Origin: Fidelibacterota bacterium
GTDB taxonomy: Bacteria; Fidelibacterota; Marinisomatia; Marinisomatales; TCS55
NCBI GenBank assembly: GCA_002701945.1
Contig: NZXJ01000046.1
Coordinates: 1-14,379, forward strand
Reading direction: 5' to 3'
DNA length: 14,379 bases
Shown here: one piece after another, positions 1 to 6,617 of the stretch
How the letters are laid out: the number at the start of each line of letters is the position of its first letter
Numbering within the stretch: position 1 is the first letter of the stretch
Program-made: the position numbers and the translations under genes
Notes under the pieces: generated by a model
Seen by the model: the letters and a program-made list of their open reading frames with translations, nothing else
Told to the model about the DNA's origin: nothing
Databases searched by the model: none

Positions 1-1
1 A

Positions 2-1171
2 AGAAGAACATATTTACTAAATAATTCAGAAATTTCTAAATCATCTCCAACTATTTTTTCAGTAACTCAGGATAATACTAATCCGTTCCCAGGTGACTCT
101 GTATTTATAAATGCAACTGTTGAAGATGCTAATCAAGTTGAACTGATGGTCACAATAAGTGAATATTCTACTTTTTTTAACTCAATAGAAATGTTTGATG
201 ATGGTTTGCATGATGATGAAAATGCAAATGATAATATATATGGTGCTCTTGTACCATTTGTATCTAATGGGGATAATGTAAAGTACTATGTAAGAGCAAG
301 GAATAATGATGCTGTTATTATGGAACCAAGGAAAGCTGAAAGGGAATTTTTTCAATATACAATAGGATCATTACCCTTGGCTGGTTCTGTACCAACAATT
401 AATGAAATAAATTATAATTCAAGTGACAATTTTGATCCCGAAGATTGGGTTGAAATTTATAATCCTTCAGATTCTATTTTTAATATGAGTCAATGGGTAT
501 TAAAGGATGAAGCAGATGATCATATTTATTTTATTCCTGAGGGAACAACCCTTGAGCCAAATGAATTTCTTATATTATGTAGAGACACAATTTTATTTAA
601 AGATCATTTTCCTAACGTGGATTATTATGTAGGAAATCTTGATTTTGGACTTAGTGGAGGTGGAGAATTAATACGGTTATATAATAATAATGGTATAATA
701 ATGGATTCATTAACGTATGATGATGATAATCCTTGGCCACCTGAGCCAGATGGAGATGGGCCGACTCTAGAATTGATAAACCCGTTTAGCGATAATGGAT
801 TATATAGTAATTGGTCACCATCTATTGGAAATGGCACACCTGGAGCACAAAACAGTAATTATCTTGGAGATATTCAGCATAATACATCACCTGAAGAATT
901 CCGATTATATCAAAACTATCCTAATCCATTTAATCCTCAAACTACAATCATGTATTACTTACCACAAAAGAGCGAAATTTCTTTAATAATATATGATGCG
1001 ATTGGTAGAGAGGTTAGATCTTTGGATAGTGGTGTAAAAAATTCTGGATATCATACCTTATCCTGGGATAGTAAAGATAATTATGGTAAAAGTGTAAGTA
1101 CCGGTATATACATATATCAATTACAAACAGAAAAATATATCAAGAATAATAAAATGATCTTGATAAAATAA
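2..1171 (+). CDS. Secreted protein, C-terminal part: lamin-tail domain plus T9SS type-A sorting domain (5' end off window; probably CotH-type)
   Basis: The reading frame is open from base 2, with no stop before the ATG at 146, and the upstream residues fit the protein (RRTYLLNNSEI, then a Pro-rich linker). This is therefore a 5'-truncated gene of which 389 residues are visible. In order: a short segment resembling the end of a CotH-type domain; a beta-rich module containing MFDDGLHDDENANDNIYGA (about 65-83), typical of secreted surface proteins in these phyla; a lamin-tail-like domain (about 129-285; NEINYNSS, DWVEIYNPS, GPTLELINP); and a T9SS type-A sorting domain (about 297-389) starting YQNYPNPFNP and ending in the basic KNNKMILIK. 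The protein should cross the outer membrane by type IX secretion and be anchored or released there. The CotH assignment is inferred from layout because any kinase-like domain lies outside the window. The lamin-tail and sorting calls are firmer. Confidence 0.85.
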   Translation, partial: RRTYLLNNSEISKSSPTIFSVTQDNTNPFPGDSVFINATVEDANQVELMVTISEYSTFFNSIEMFDDGLHDDENANDNIYGALVPFVSNGDNVKYYVRARNNDAVIMEPRKAEREFFQYTIGSLPLAGSVPTINEINYNSSDNFDPEDWVEIYNPSDSIFNMSQWVLKDEADDHIYFIPEGTTLEPNEFLILCRDTILFKDHFPNVDYYVGNLDFGLSGGGELIRLYNNNGIIMDSLTYDDDNPWPPEPDGDGPTLELINPFSDNGLYSNWSPSIGNGTPGAQNSNYLGDIQHNTSPEEFRLYQNYPNPFNPQTTIMYYLPQKSEISLIIYDAIGREVRSLDSGVKNSGYHTLSWDSKDNYGKSVSTGIYIYQLQTEKYIKNNKMILIK

Positions 1172-1193
1172 AATTTATTTATATTTTCTAAAT

Positions 1194-1200
1194 AGGAGGT
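1194..1200 (+). promoter_or_regulatory. Strong Shine-Dalgarno site for the DUF962 gene
   Basis: AGGAGGT lies 5 nt before the ATG at 1206. It is the best match to the anti-SD sequence in this window, where several other genes have weak or no SD, and it fixes the start of the following gene. Confidence 0.8.
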
Positions 1201-1205
1201 ATTCT

Positions 1206-1679
1206 ATGAAATCAATGCAAAATTGGCTAGATGAATATGGTGAGAGTCACCAGAACCCCTTGAACAAAAAAATCCATTGGATATGTGTACCTGCTATTAT
1301 GTTCAGTGTTTTGGGGCTTTGGTGGTCTATCCCTCATGGATATATGCCTTTTATTATTAATAATATTAAACTTAACTGGGCAATTATAATTACTGCTATG
1401 ATTCTTTTATATTACATCCGTCTTTCTTTAGTCATGGCAATTGGAATGTTCATTATCGGATTTGCTCTTTTAGCTGGTAATTCCTATATAGATACAAACT
1501 TTGAAACGCCATTATGGAAAACCTCATTAATAATATTTGTTGTTGCATGGATTGGACAATTTATTGGTCATAAAATTGAAGGAAAAAAGCCATCATTCTT
1601 TCAAGATTTACAATTTCTACTTATAGGTCCTGCTTGGTTGTTATCCTTTATTTATAATAAGTTTGGGATTAAATATTAA
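1206..1679 (+). CDS. DUF962 / Mpo1-like integral membrane protein
   Basis: The 157-residue protein carries both halves of the DUF962 (Mpo1/YGL010w) signature. The N-terminal motif is Y11-x3-H15-x4-N20-x3-H24 (YGESHQNPLNKKIHWICVP). The C-terminal motif is WIGQFIGHKIEGKKPSFFQD, with H122, E125 and P129, followed by FLLIGPAWLL. Hydrophobic stretches at about 26-40, 55-90, 106-120 and 136-150 predict a four-span membrane protein. Yeast Mpo1 is an Fe(II)-dependent dioxygenase that alpha-oxidises 2-hydroxy fatty acids, and the paired histidines are its proposed iron ligands. Bacterial members are largely uncharacterised, so family membership is secure while the reaction is an extrapolation. The gene has an excellent SD and sits 34 nt after the sorting-domain protein and 19 nt before yaaA. 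Confidence 0.85.
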   Translation: MKSMQNWLDEYGESHQNPLNKKIHWICVPAIMFSVLGLWWSIPHGYMPFIINNIKLNWAIIITAMILLYYIRLSLVMAIGMFIIGFALLAGNSYIDTNFETPLWKTSLIIFVVAWIGQFIGHKIEGKKPSFFQDLQFLLIGPAWLLSFIYNKFGIKY

Positions 1680-1698
1680 ACTATAAATAAGGGGAATT

Positions 1699-2466
1699 AT
1701 GATATCAGTTATTTCACCAGCAAAAAAACTAAACTTTAATGCAGATTCACCAATTAAAGCATTTTCTCAATGTGATTTCTTAGATGAATCAAAAAAGCTT
1801 GTTGATGAAGCAAAAGATTATTCATTTGATGACATAATGAAATTAATGCGTGTTAGTGAGAATATTGCAAATTTAACCGTTCAGCGTTTTCAAGAATGGA
1901 AACTTCCTTTTGATGATCAAAATGCAAAACAAGCCGCACTAGCATTTAATGGAGATACATATGCAGGTCTAGAAGCAGATACTTTTAGCCAGGATGATTT
2001 TGATTATTCTCAAAACCATTTACGTATTTTATCGGGTCTTTATGGTTTACTAAGGCCATTAGATCTTATTCAAGCATATCGATTAGAAATGGGAACAAAA
2101 ATGAATAATTCAAAAGGAAAAAATCTATATGAATTTTGGGGTACAAAAATATCTAAACAGCTAAATGAGGACCTTAGTAATCATCAAAGTAAGCATATTA
2201 TTAATTGTGCTTCAGATGAATATTTTAAAGTAATAGATCTGCAAACTCTAAATGCTCCAGTAGTAAAACCAATCTTTAAAGATGTAAAAAATGGTGTGCC
2301 CAAGGTTATATCATTCTTTGCAAAACGAGCTAGGGGAATGATGTCTAAATATATTATTAAGAATAGAGTTCAATCCATTGAAGATTTACATAGCTTTAAT
2401 GATAATGGTTATGAATTTCAACCTGATCAATCAGATAATCATGAGCTAGTATATATTCGTGGCTAG
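1699..2466 (+). CDS. yaaA: Peroxide stress protein YaaA (UPF0246/DUF328)
   Basis: The 255 residues match the family's usual length (about 258 in E. coli) from the first residue. The N-terminus MISVISPAKKLNF is diagnostic. Further family blocks are ALAFNGDTYAGL (80-91), LRILSGLYGLLRPLD (108-122) with QAYRLEMGTKM (125-135), YEFWG (144-148) and FFAKRARGMMSKYI near 205-219. YaaA is a cytoplasmic protein that in E. coli is induced by hydrogen peroxide and limits intracellular unincorporated iron, reducing Fenton damage; DNA binding has also been reported for the fold. The start is supported by a purine-rich GGGGA upstream of ATG 1699. Its place after a putative Fe-dependent membrane oxygenase and before two thiol proteins suggests, weakly, a redox-stress neighbourhood. 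Confidence 0.95.
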   Translation: MISVISPAKKLNFNADSPIKAFSQCDFLDESKKLVDEAKDYSFDDIMKLMRVSENIANLTVQRFQEWKLPFDDQNAKQAALAFNGDTYAGLEADTFSQDDFDYSQNHLRILSGLYGLLRPLDLIQAYRLEMGTKMNNSKGKNLYEFWGTKISKQLNEDLSNHQSKHIINCASDEYFKVIDLQTLNAPVVKPIFKDVKNGVPKVISFFAKRARGMMSKYIIKNRVQSIEDLHSFNDNGYEFQPDQSDNHELVYIRG

Positions 2467-2522
2467 TTTTTTATCTGAATACTTAATAAACAATACTTAT
2501 TTATATATTCTAATAAATTAAT

Positions 2523-2822
2523 ATGAGTTATAAATGTATAAGTTTAGATGAAGCTAGGGCGCTATTAGATAATCCTGATACAGTTATAGTTGACATTCGA
2601 GATAGTCAATCTTATGAAGATGGAAATATTCCTGAATCGATTAATATTTCAAATAATAATATTGATCAATTTTTGGAGAAAACAGATAGAGACGTAAATC
2701 TATTGGTGTATTGTTATGTTGGTAATAGCAGTAAAGGGGCATCAGAATATTTTGTCCAAAATGGATTCAAAACAGTTTTCAGCCTTGATGGTGGATATGA
2801 AGAATACCATAGAAATAAATGA
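2523..2822 (+). CDS. glpE: GlpE-type single-domain rhodanese (thiosulfate sulfurtransferase)
   Basis: This is a 99-residue single rhodanese domain. It shows the N-terminal strand VIVDIRDSQSYEDGNIPES (CH2A-like), the active-site loop CYVGNSS with catalytic Cys64, and the closing DGGYEEYHRNK. Loop length and sequence are very close to E. coli GlpE (CYHGNSS), including the following KGA. Rhodaneses move sulfane sulfur from thiosulfate through a Cys persulfide to acceptors such as cyanide or thioredoxin. It has no signal peptide, so it is cytoplasmic. No Shine-Dalgarno is visible before ATG 2523 and the upstream 56 nt are almost pure A/T. Its stop overlaps the next start as ATGA (2819-2822), implying translational coupling to the DCC protein. 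The GlpE subgroup call rests on the loop; glp genes are not adjacent. Confidence 0.88.
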   Translation: MSYKCISLDEARALLDNPDTVIVDIRDSQSYEDGNIPESINISNNNIDQFLEKTDRDVNLLVYCYVGNSSKGASEYFVQNGFKTVFSLDGGYEEYHRNK

Positions 2823-3169
2823 ATAATTTTGACAAACGTCCTCTATTAATATATGATGGAGAATGTCAATTTTGTATAAAATGGGCAAATAAATTCAAAA
2901 TATCAACAGGAGATCATGTAACATTTATTCCTTTACAAAATATTCCTTTAGATTTTAGCTATGTTACTAGAGCTGCATGTTTAAAATCGGTACACTTTAT
3001 TAATATTGATGATAAGACTTCCAAGGGGGCAGAAGCAATTTTTCAATTATTTTATTCTTCTAATAAAGCTAGAATATTCTTTATCCTTTATAAATGGATA
3101 CCACCTTTTAGATTTATATCAGAATTAATTTATAGTTGGATAGCTAGAAACCGACATTTATTTTCCTAA
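2819..3169 (+). CDS. DCC-family (DUF393) thiol-disulfide oxidoreductase-like protein
   Basis: The 116-residue protein has the defining motif of the family, YDGECQFC (Asp13, Cys16, Cys19), near the N-terminus. It also has TFIPLQN (35-41), a SKGAEAI segment (68-74), and the typical C-terminal YSWIARNRHLFS. The CxxC pair on a compact thioredoxin-related scaffold is the basis for the predicted thiol-disulfide exchange activity; substrates are unknown. The hydrophobic stretch at about 86-105 is a normal family feature and is not clearly a membrane span. Its start overlaps the rhodanese stop (ATGA), so the two are likely made together. A persulfide-generating rhodanese next to a CxxC protein would make a plausible partner pair, but this is inference. 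Confidence 0.88.
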   Translation: MNNFDKRPLLIYDGECQFCIKWANKFKISTGDHVTFIPLQNIPLDFSYVTRAACLKSVHFINIDDKTSKGAEAIFQLFYSSNKARIFFILYKWIPPFRFISELIYSWIARNRHLFS

Positions 3170-3189
3170 TAATTGAATGGATAATCGAT

Positions 3190-4194
3190 TTGATTAAATG
3201 GATTCATAATTATATCAAATCTATTACTATAATCTTTTTTAGTTTATCTACAATTATGGCTATAAATAATTCAAATTCCGTTAAAGAAGTAATTATTAAT
3301 GATGAGTGGTTCGCTGAGATAAAGAATGGTGAATATGTATTGAATTGCAGGATTGGAGGGATGGAGAACGATGGGGAGACAGTTATATTACTTCATGGAT
3401 TTCCAGAGACATCATACATGTGGATTAAATTAATGGATGTATTAGTAGATAAAGGTTATCGTGTTATAGCGCCAGATCAACGTGGTTATAGCCCAAATGC
3501 TAGACCAACACTCATTAAAGAATATACTCTTAAGCATACAGTGAGCGATGTCCTTGCTATAGTTGATGCTTATAATTTAAAACGATATCATCTTATAGGT
3601 CATGATTGGGGTTCTTCTGTAGGATGGGCATTTGTAGCTGAACATAGCAATAAGTTATATAGCTGGACATCGCTATCAATCCCACATATGAAAGCATTTC
3701 AAGAGGCTTATAGGAATGATTTAGATCAGCAAAAAAAAAGTAGATATATAGGATTTTTTAATATGCCGTTTATTCCTGAATTATATATGTCATTCAACAA
3801 TTATAAAAATCTTAAAAAGATTTGGAGGGCACATGAAGATGAAGAAATTGATGCATATTTAAAAGTATTTCGTCAACGTGGCGCCCTACGTTCAGCATTG
3901 AATTGGTATCGCGCAAATATTGGGAACAAAAGAAACCCAAGTGACTATATTCAATTTGGTAATGTGGAAGTACCTACTTTACTAATTTGGGGAAACATGG
4001 ATATGGCAATTGGAAGAAAATCTGTTGAATTAAGCGAGAAGTATATGAAAGGACCCTATAATTTTGTAGAGCTTTATGCTGGGCACTGGCTAATTCAAGA
4101 AGAATTTGATGAAGTTTCAAAAGAAATAATTAAACATTTAAGAAAATATTCATCTTCATATTATGAACCTCATCTTGGAAGAAAAAAAGAATAA
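3190..4194 (+). CDS. Exported alpha/beta hydrolase, epoxide hydrolase / haloalkane dehalogenase group
   Basis: This 334-residue alpha/beta hydrolase has the motifs of the Asp-nucleophile subgroup: oxyanion-hole HGFPE (69-73), PDQRGYS (95-101), nucleophile Asp139 in GHDWGS, probable acid Asp271 in WGNMD, and base His299 in AGHW. LNWYRAN (237-243) matches the lid segment of soluble epoxide hydrolases, where the Tyr (here Tyr240) polarises the epoxide, so an epoxide hydrolase is likelier than a dehalogenase. The N-terminus (KWIHNYIKS, then ITIIFFSLSTIMA) looks like a signal peptide, so the enzyme is probably periplasmic. That peptide is only complete if translation starts at TTG 3190; the first in-frame ATG (3256, residue 23) would delete it. 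No convincing SD precedes either. The gene follows the DCC gene by 20 nt and ends at a terminator. Confidence 0.85.
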   Translation: MIKWIHNYIKSITIIFFSLSTIMAINNSNSVKEVIINDEWFAEIKNGEYVLNCRIGGMENDGETVILLHGFPETSYMWIKLMDVLVDKGYRVIAPDQRGYSPNARPTLIKEYTLKHTVSDVLAIVDAYNLKRYHLIGHDWGSSVGWAFVAEHSNKLYSWTSLSIPHMKAFQEAYRNDLDQQKKSRYIGFFNMPFIPELYMSFNNYKNLKKIWRAHEDEEIDAYLKVFRQRGALRSALNWYRANIGNKRNPSDYIQFGNVEVPTLLIWGNMDMAIGRKSVELSEKYMKGPYNFVELYAGHWLIQEEFDEVSKEIIKHLRKYSSSYYEPHLGRKKE

Positions 4195-4221
4195 AAAAAG
4201 GGGATTTTACCCCCTTTTTTT
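4193..4221. terminator. Bidirectional rho-independent terminator between convergent genes
   Basis: GGGG (4200-4203) pairs with CCCC (4211-4214) around a 7-nt loop, and the stem extends through A-run 4193-4199 with T-run 4215-4221, giving up to 11 bp. Because the core is flanked by A's on the left and T's on the right, it yields a U-tract for transcripts from either strand. It sits between the stops of the plus-strand hydrolase and the minus-strand lipoprotein. Confidence 0.9.
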
Positions 4222-4234
4222 ATTAGAATTCTTT

Positions 4235-5182
4235 TTACCTACCTTTATGACCCCAACGGGAGTGCTTCATAAATCGACGAGCTATTGCACGATGAATTTC
4301 AATAATTTCTAATTGAACTGTATCAAAAACGATAATTTTATCTTCATGAAATGAATCGATAATACTCCCAACACTTAGTATATATTCTTCAGGGGTATAA
4401 TCAACAACACCATTAACAAAGTTATCATGTAATAATTCTAATGATGATTTAAATGATGCTTCAAGAGATTCAAGAGTTGAAATTTGTTCTGCAGACATAC
4501 CAAGGACATCATACATTTCTTGTTTCATTTTTTCATGGTTTTTTGCATGTTTACCATATCCACCTTTACTTTTACGCCAATGGTCATCTTTTTGTTTGTG
4601 CATTTCTTCTAAAAGGGATTTTTGATCATCTGTTAAAAGCTTATCCATTGCAGCTCGAAACCATTCCATAACACCCATCATTTCCCGATATGCTTCTTTT
4701 TTTGTCTGCGACCCAGCTTTTAAATCATTATAAACCTCATCTAGAGCATCCTTCTTATAAGTGACCATTTCATTGTAATCTGACAATTGATCTGCACTAA
4801 GTATTGAACGAATAAATTCATCCATGCGATGATGATGACGAAGACGTTTATGATGGTAATCATTTTCTTCAGTTATTTCTTCAGATATAAGATCCTCTGG
4901 TGGCGAAAGTAACCGTTCTTTTTGTTCTTGAGTTAAGTTTTGTTGAAGATATGAAGCTAATTTCCATAGAGAAGCATTATCTGGAAAAAAATCACGACCA
5001 TTTCTTAAAAAATCTTTACTGTCAGATATTTGTTTTGAAGATAATGCCAAATCCTGTTCTAAATCATATAGTAGCATATCGTATGCATATGGATCACCAG
5101 AATCATTTCTATCTCCAAAAAAGTTTTCACATCCTATTATAAATAGTAAACTAAAAATTGTTATTGGTAGTAGTTTATTCAT
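4235..5182 (-). CDS. Lipoprotein with repeated L(S/T)xxQ motifs and His clusters, Spy/CpxP-like
   Basis: The 315-residue protein has a lipoprotein signal peptide (MNKLLPITIFSLLFIIGC, lipidated Cys18) and a good SD (AAGGAG at 5194-5189). The mature part is predicted to be almost entirely helical, acidic and Met/His-rich. It repeats the LTxxQ signature of periplasmic Spy/CpxP chaperones: LSSKQ (47), LTQEQKERL (83), LSADQLSDY (128), LTDDQKSLL (183) and MSAEQISTL (229). Classical Spy and CpxP have two such motifs in about 150 residues, so this looks like a duplicated or extended version. Histidines cluster at 110-118 (HHKRLRHHH) and recur at 195, 201, 212, 216, 307 and 312, which could bind metal. 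A periplasm-facing, envelope-stress or metal-linked role is inferred from the motifs; the family call is tentative. Confidence 0.6.
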   Translation of the reverse strand: MNKLLPITIFSLLFIIGCENFFGDRNDSGDPYAYDMLLYDLEQDLALSSKQISDSKDFLRNGRDFFPDNASLWKLASYLQQNLTQEQKERLLSPPEDLISEEITEENDYHHKRLRHHHRMDEFIRSILSADQLSDYNEMVTYKKDALDEVYNDLKAGSQTKKEAYREMMGVMEWFRAAMDKLLTDDQKSLLEEMHKQKDDHWRKSKGGYGKHAKNHEKMKQEMYDVLGMSAEQISTLESLEASFKSSLELLHDNFVNGVVDYTPEEYILSVGSIIDSFHEDKIIVFDTVQLEIIEIHRAIARRFMKHSRWGHKGR

Positions 5183-5188
5183 TATTTT

Positions 5189-5194
5189 CTCCTT
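5189..5194 (-). promoter_or_regulatory. Shine-Dalgarno for the Spy/CpxP-like lipoprotein gene
   Basis: On the minus strand AAGGAG lies 6 nt upstream of the ATG at 5182 and supports that start. The start also places a complete lipobox signal peptide at the N-terminus. Confidence 0.7.
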
Positions 5195-5203
5195 AATTGA
5201 ATT

Positions 5204-5217
5204 TAGTCTTTAGACTA
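5204..5217. repeat. Perfect inverted repeat in a divergent intergenic region (possible operator)
   Basis: TAGTCT-TT-AGACTA has 6-bp perfect arms and a 2-nt spacer. It lies in the 83-nt gap between two divergently transcribed envelope genes, 22 nt from the lipoprotein ATG and 49 nt from the barrel gene ATG. The short spacer favours a protein-binding dyad over an RNA hairpin. With 14 bp in A/T-rich DNA, chance is not excluded. Confidence 0.35.
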
Positions 5218-5265
5218 TCAATAAGTAAAGAAAGTTAAAAAAGATTATATACTGTCTTATAAATT

Positions 5266-5829
5266 ATGAGATTTAATAAAACATATTTTTTTATATTAAT
5301 TTTTTGTTCAACTATAAAAGCTGAAATTGGAATAACTTTAATTGGTGGATTTAATCATTCAAATGTCTTCCATCAGGATGAACAAATACAAGAATGGTCT
5401 GGAGATATAAAATCACTTTCATTTGCAATTGAACGTAAAATTGGACCTTTAATTACTAGTATCGGTTATATAAATGGGGGATTTATTAATGGATTTTCAG
5501 ACATTGATACTACATTAAATATTTCGTACTTAAACATTGAGTCTTATTACCCAATAAATATTGGGAAAATAAGATTTATGGGGGGCGTTTATCTTGCAAA
5601 CCCATTAAGTGCAATTGAATCATATTCTACTGGAAGTTCTATAACTGTTACACCTGAAGAATTCAATATTGATTATGGTATCCTTACGGGTATATCATTT
5701 GGAGTAACTGAAAAAATTGGCTTTAGAATAGTGTTACATTATGGTTTAGAAGATGTATGGAAAAAGCCCATTGAACAAAGAAGCATTACAACAATTTTAA
5801 CTGGAGTAAATATTTACTTTAATTTATAA
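5266..5829 (+). CDS. Small secreted protein, predicted outer-membrane beta-barrel
   Basis: The 187-residue protein starts with a signal peptide (MRFNKTYFFILIFCSTIKA, cleavage likely after residue 19). The rest alternates polar and hydrophobic residues in short strands separated by Gly/Asn/Asp turns (ITLIGGFNHSNVF, LITSIGYINGGF, IRFMGGVYLANPL, YGILTGISFGVT, FRIVLHYGLEDVW). It ends TGVNIYFNL, a plausible barrel-closing strand. This resembles the 8-stranded 'outer membrane protein beta-barrel' families, but I recognise no specific family. No SD precedes ATG 5266; a TATACT hexamer lies at 5248-5253, so a very short leader is possible. It is divergent from the Spy/CpxP-like lipoprotein and 27 nt upstream of the methyltransferase. 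A link to envelope quality control is only suggested by position. Confidence 0.65.
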   Translation: MRFNKTYFFILIFCSTIKAEIGITLIGGFNHSNVFHQDEQIQEWSGDIKSLSFAIERKIGPLITSIGYINGGFINGFSDIDTTLNISYLNIESYYPINIGKIRFMGGVYLANPLSAIESYSTGSSITVTPEEFNIDYGILTGISFGVTEKIGFRIVLHYGLEDVWKKPIEQRSITTILTGVNIYFNL

Positions 5830-5856
5830 GTATGTATTTTATTTTGAGGTATAATT

Positions 5857-6519
5857 ATGAGTAATCAAACAATTTCAATAACTGATTCCATATATAAATA
5901 TCTATGTGATAATTCATTAAGAGAGGATAAAAACTTGTCTTCTTTACGAGCTCACACTTATAGGATGGAACAACGTAATATGCAAATTTCTCCTGAGCAG
6001 GGTCAATTTATGCAATTACTTATTAAAATTATGAATGCAAAAAATACAATTGAGGTTGGTGTATTTACTGGATACAGTTCATTATGTGTAGCACTAGCAT
6101 TGCCACATGATGGGAAGATAATCGCTTGTGATATAAGTACAAAATATACTGATATAGCTGAAAAATATTGGGAAGATGCAAATGTAAGAAATAAAATCGA
6201 TTTAAGAATTGGTCCTGCTATAGATACACTAAAAACATTAATTGATAAAGGCATGTCCAATACGTTTGATTTCTCATTTATTGATGCAGATAAAATAAAT
6301 TATGATAATTATTATGAGATGTGTTTACAACTCCTGCGTCCAGGTGGATTAATTGCGATAGATAATGTATTATGGAGTGGAGATGTTGCTGATATACGTA
6401 TTAATGATATTGATACAGAATCTATTAGGTCTCTTAATAAAAAGTTACATAAGGATTCTAGAGTAGATATAAGTCTTCTTCCTATAGGAGATGGGCTAAC
6501 ACTTGCATTAAAAAAATAA
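5857..6519 (+). CDS. Class I SAM-dependent O-methyltransferase (caffeoyl-CoA OMT / Methyltransf_3 family)
   Basis: The 220 residues match the usual size of bacterial cation-dependent O-methyltransferases. Motif I is IEVGVFTGYSS (65-75, SAM-binding Gly-rich loop), followed by the acidic ribose-contact region IIACDIS (Asp92). The metal-binding set is present as FIDADK (Asp143) and AIDN (Asp169, Asn170), followed by VLWSGDVAD (171-179), a hallmark of the family. It is cytoplasmic and transfers methyl from SAM to a vicinal hydroxyl of a catechol-like or related acceptor; the substrate cannot be told from the sequence. GAGG (5846-5849) sits 7 nt before ATG 5857. It is in line with the barrel gene upstream, but no functional relation is evident. 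Confidence 0.93.
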   Translation: MSNQTISITDSIYKYLCDNSLREDKNLSSLRAHTYRMEQRNMQISPEQGQFMQLLIKIMNAKNTIEVGVFTGYSSLCVALALPHDGKIIACDISTKYTDIAEKYWEDANVRNKIDLRIGPAIDTLKTLIDKGMSNTFDFSFIDADKINYDNYYEMCLQLLRPGGLIAIDNVLWSGDVADIRINDIDTESIRSLNKKLHKDSRVDISLLPIGDGLTLALKK

Positions 6520-6539
6520 TTTTTTTTTTATAAAAAAAC

Positions 6540-6568
6540 TTGCCCATGTATCATTACTTAAATACTTT
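6540..6568 (+). promoter_or_regulatory. Candidate sigma-70-type promoter before the 126-residue unknown gene
   Basis: TTGCCC (6540-6545) and TACTTT (6563-6568) are spaced by 17 bp within the 98-nt gap after the methyltransferase; a TATACT follows at 6570-6575. This is the longest same-strand gap in the middle region, so a new transcript covering the unknown, cupin and acylase genes could start here. In A/T-rich DNA such matches are common and promoter rules for this phylum are uncertain. Confidence 0.25.
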
Positions 6569-6617
6569 ATATACTTAATTAAATGAAAAGTAGACGAAGG
6601 AATTTAGGTTATTAGTA

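Noticed and set aside
146-148. ATG that could start the first gene
   Set aside because: The same frame is open to base 2 and the upstream residues look like continuing secreted-protein sequence, so the gene is cut by the window edge.
625-837. Minus-strand 70-codon open frame
   Set aside because: It lies wholly antisense within the lamin-tail coding region and its translation has no recognisable domain; a shadow of the real gene.
4807-4855. Repeated GATGATGATGACGAAG-like stretch as a DNA repeat
   Set aside because: It is explained by the His/Arg codons of the His-rich segment of the lipoprotein and is too short to be a separate repeat element.
4453-5142. Plus-strand open frames of 72 and 80 codons opposite the lipoprotein gene
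   Set aside because: Both are antisense to a gene with a lipobox, SD and consistent motifs; their translations look like reverse-complement noise.
6003-6260. Minus-strand 85-codon open frame inside the O-methyltransferase
   Set aside because: The opposite strand carries clear methyltransferase motifs throughout this interval.
6512-6538. A-run/T-run after the methyltransferase that looks like a terminator
   Set aside because: The possible stem is pure A/T with no GC core, so it is not a credible rho-independent terminator.
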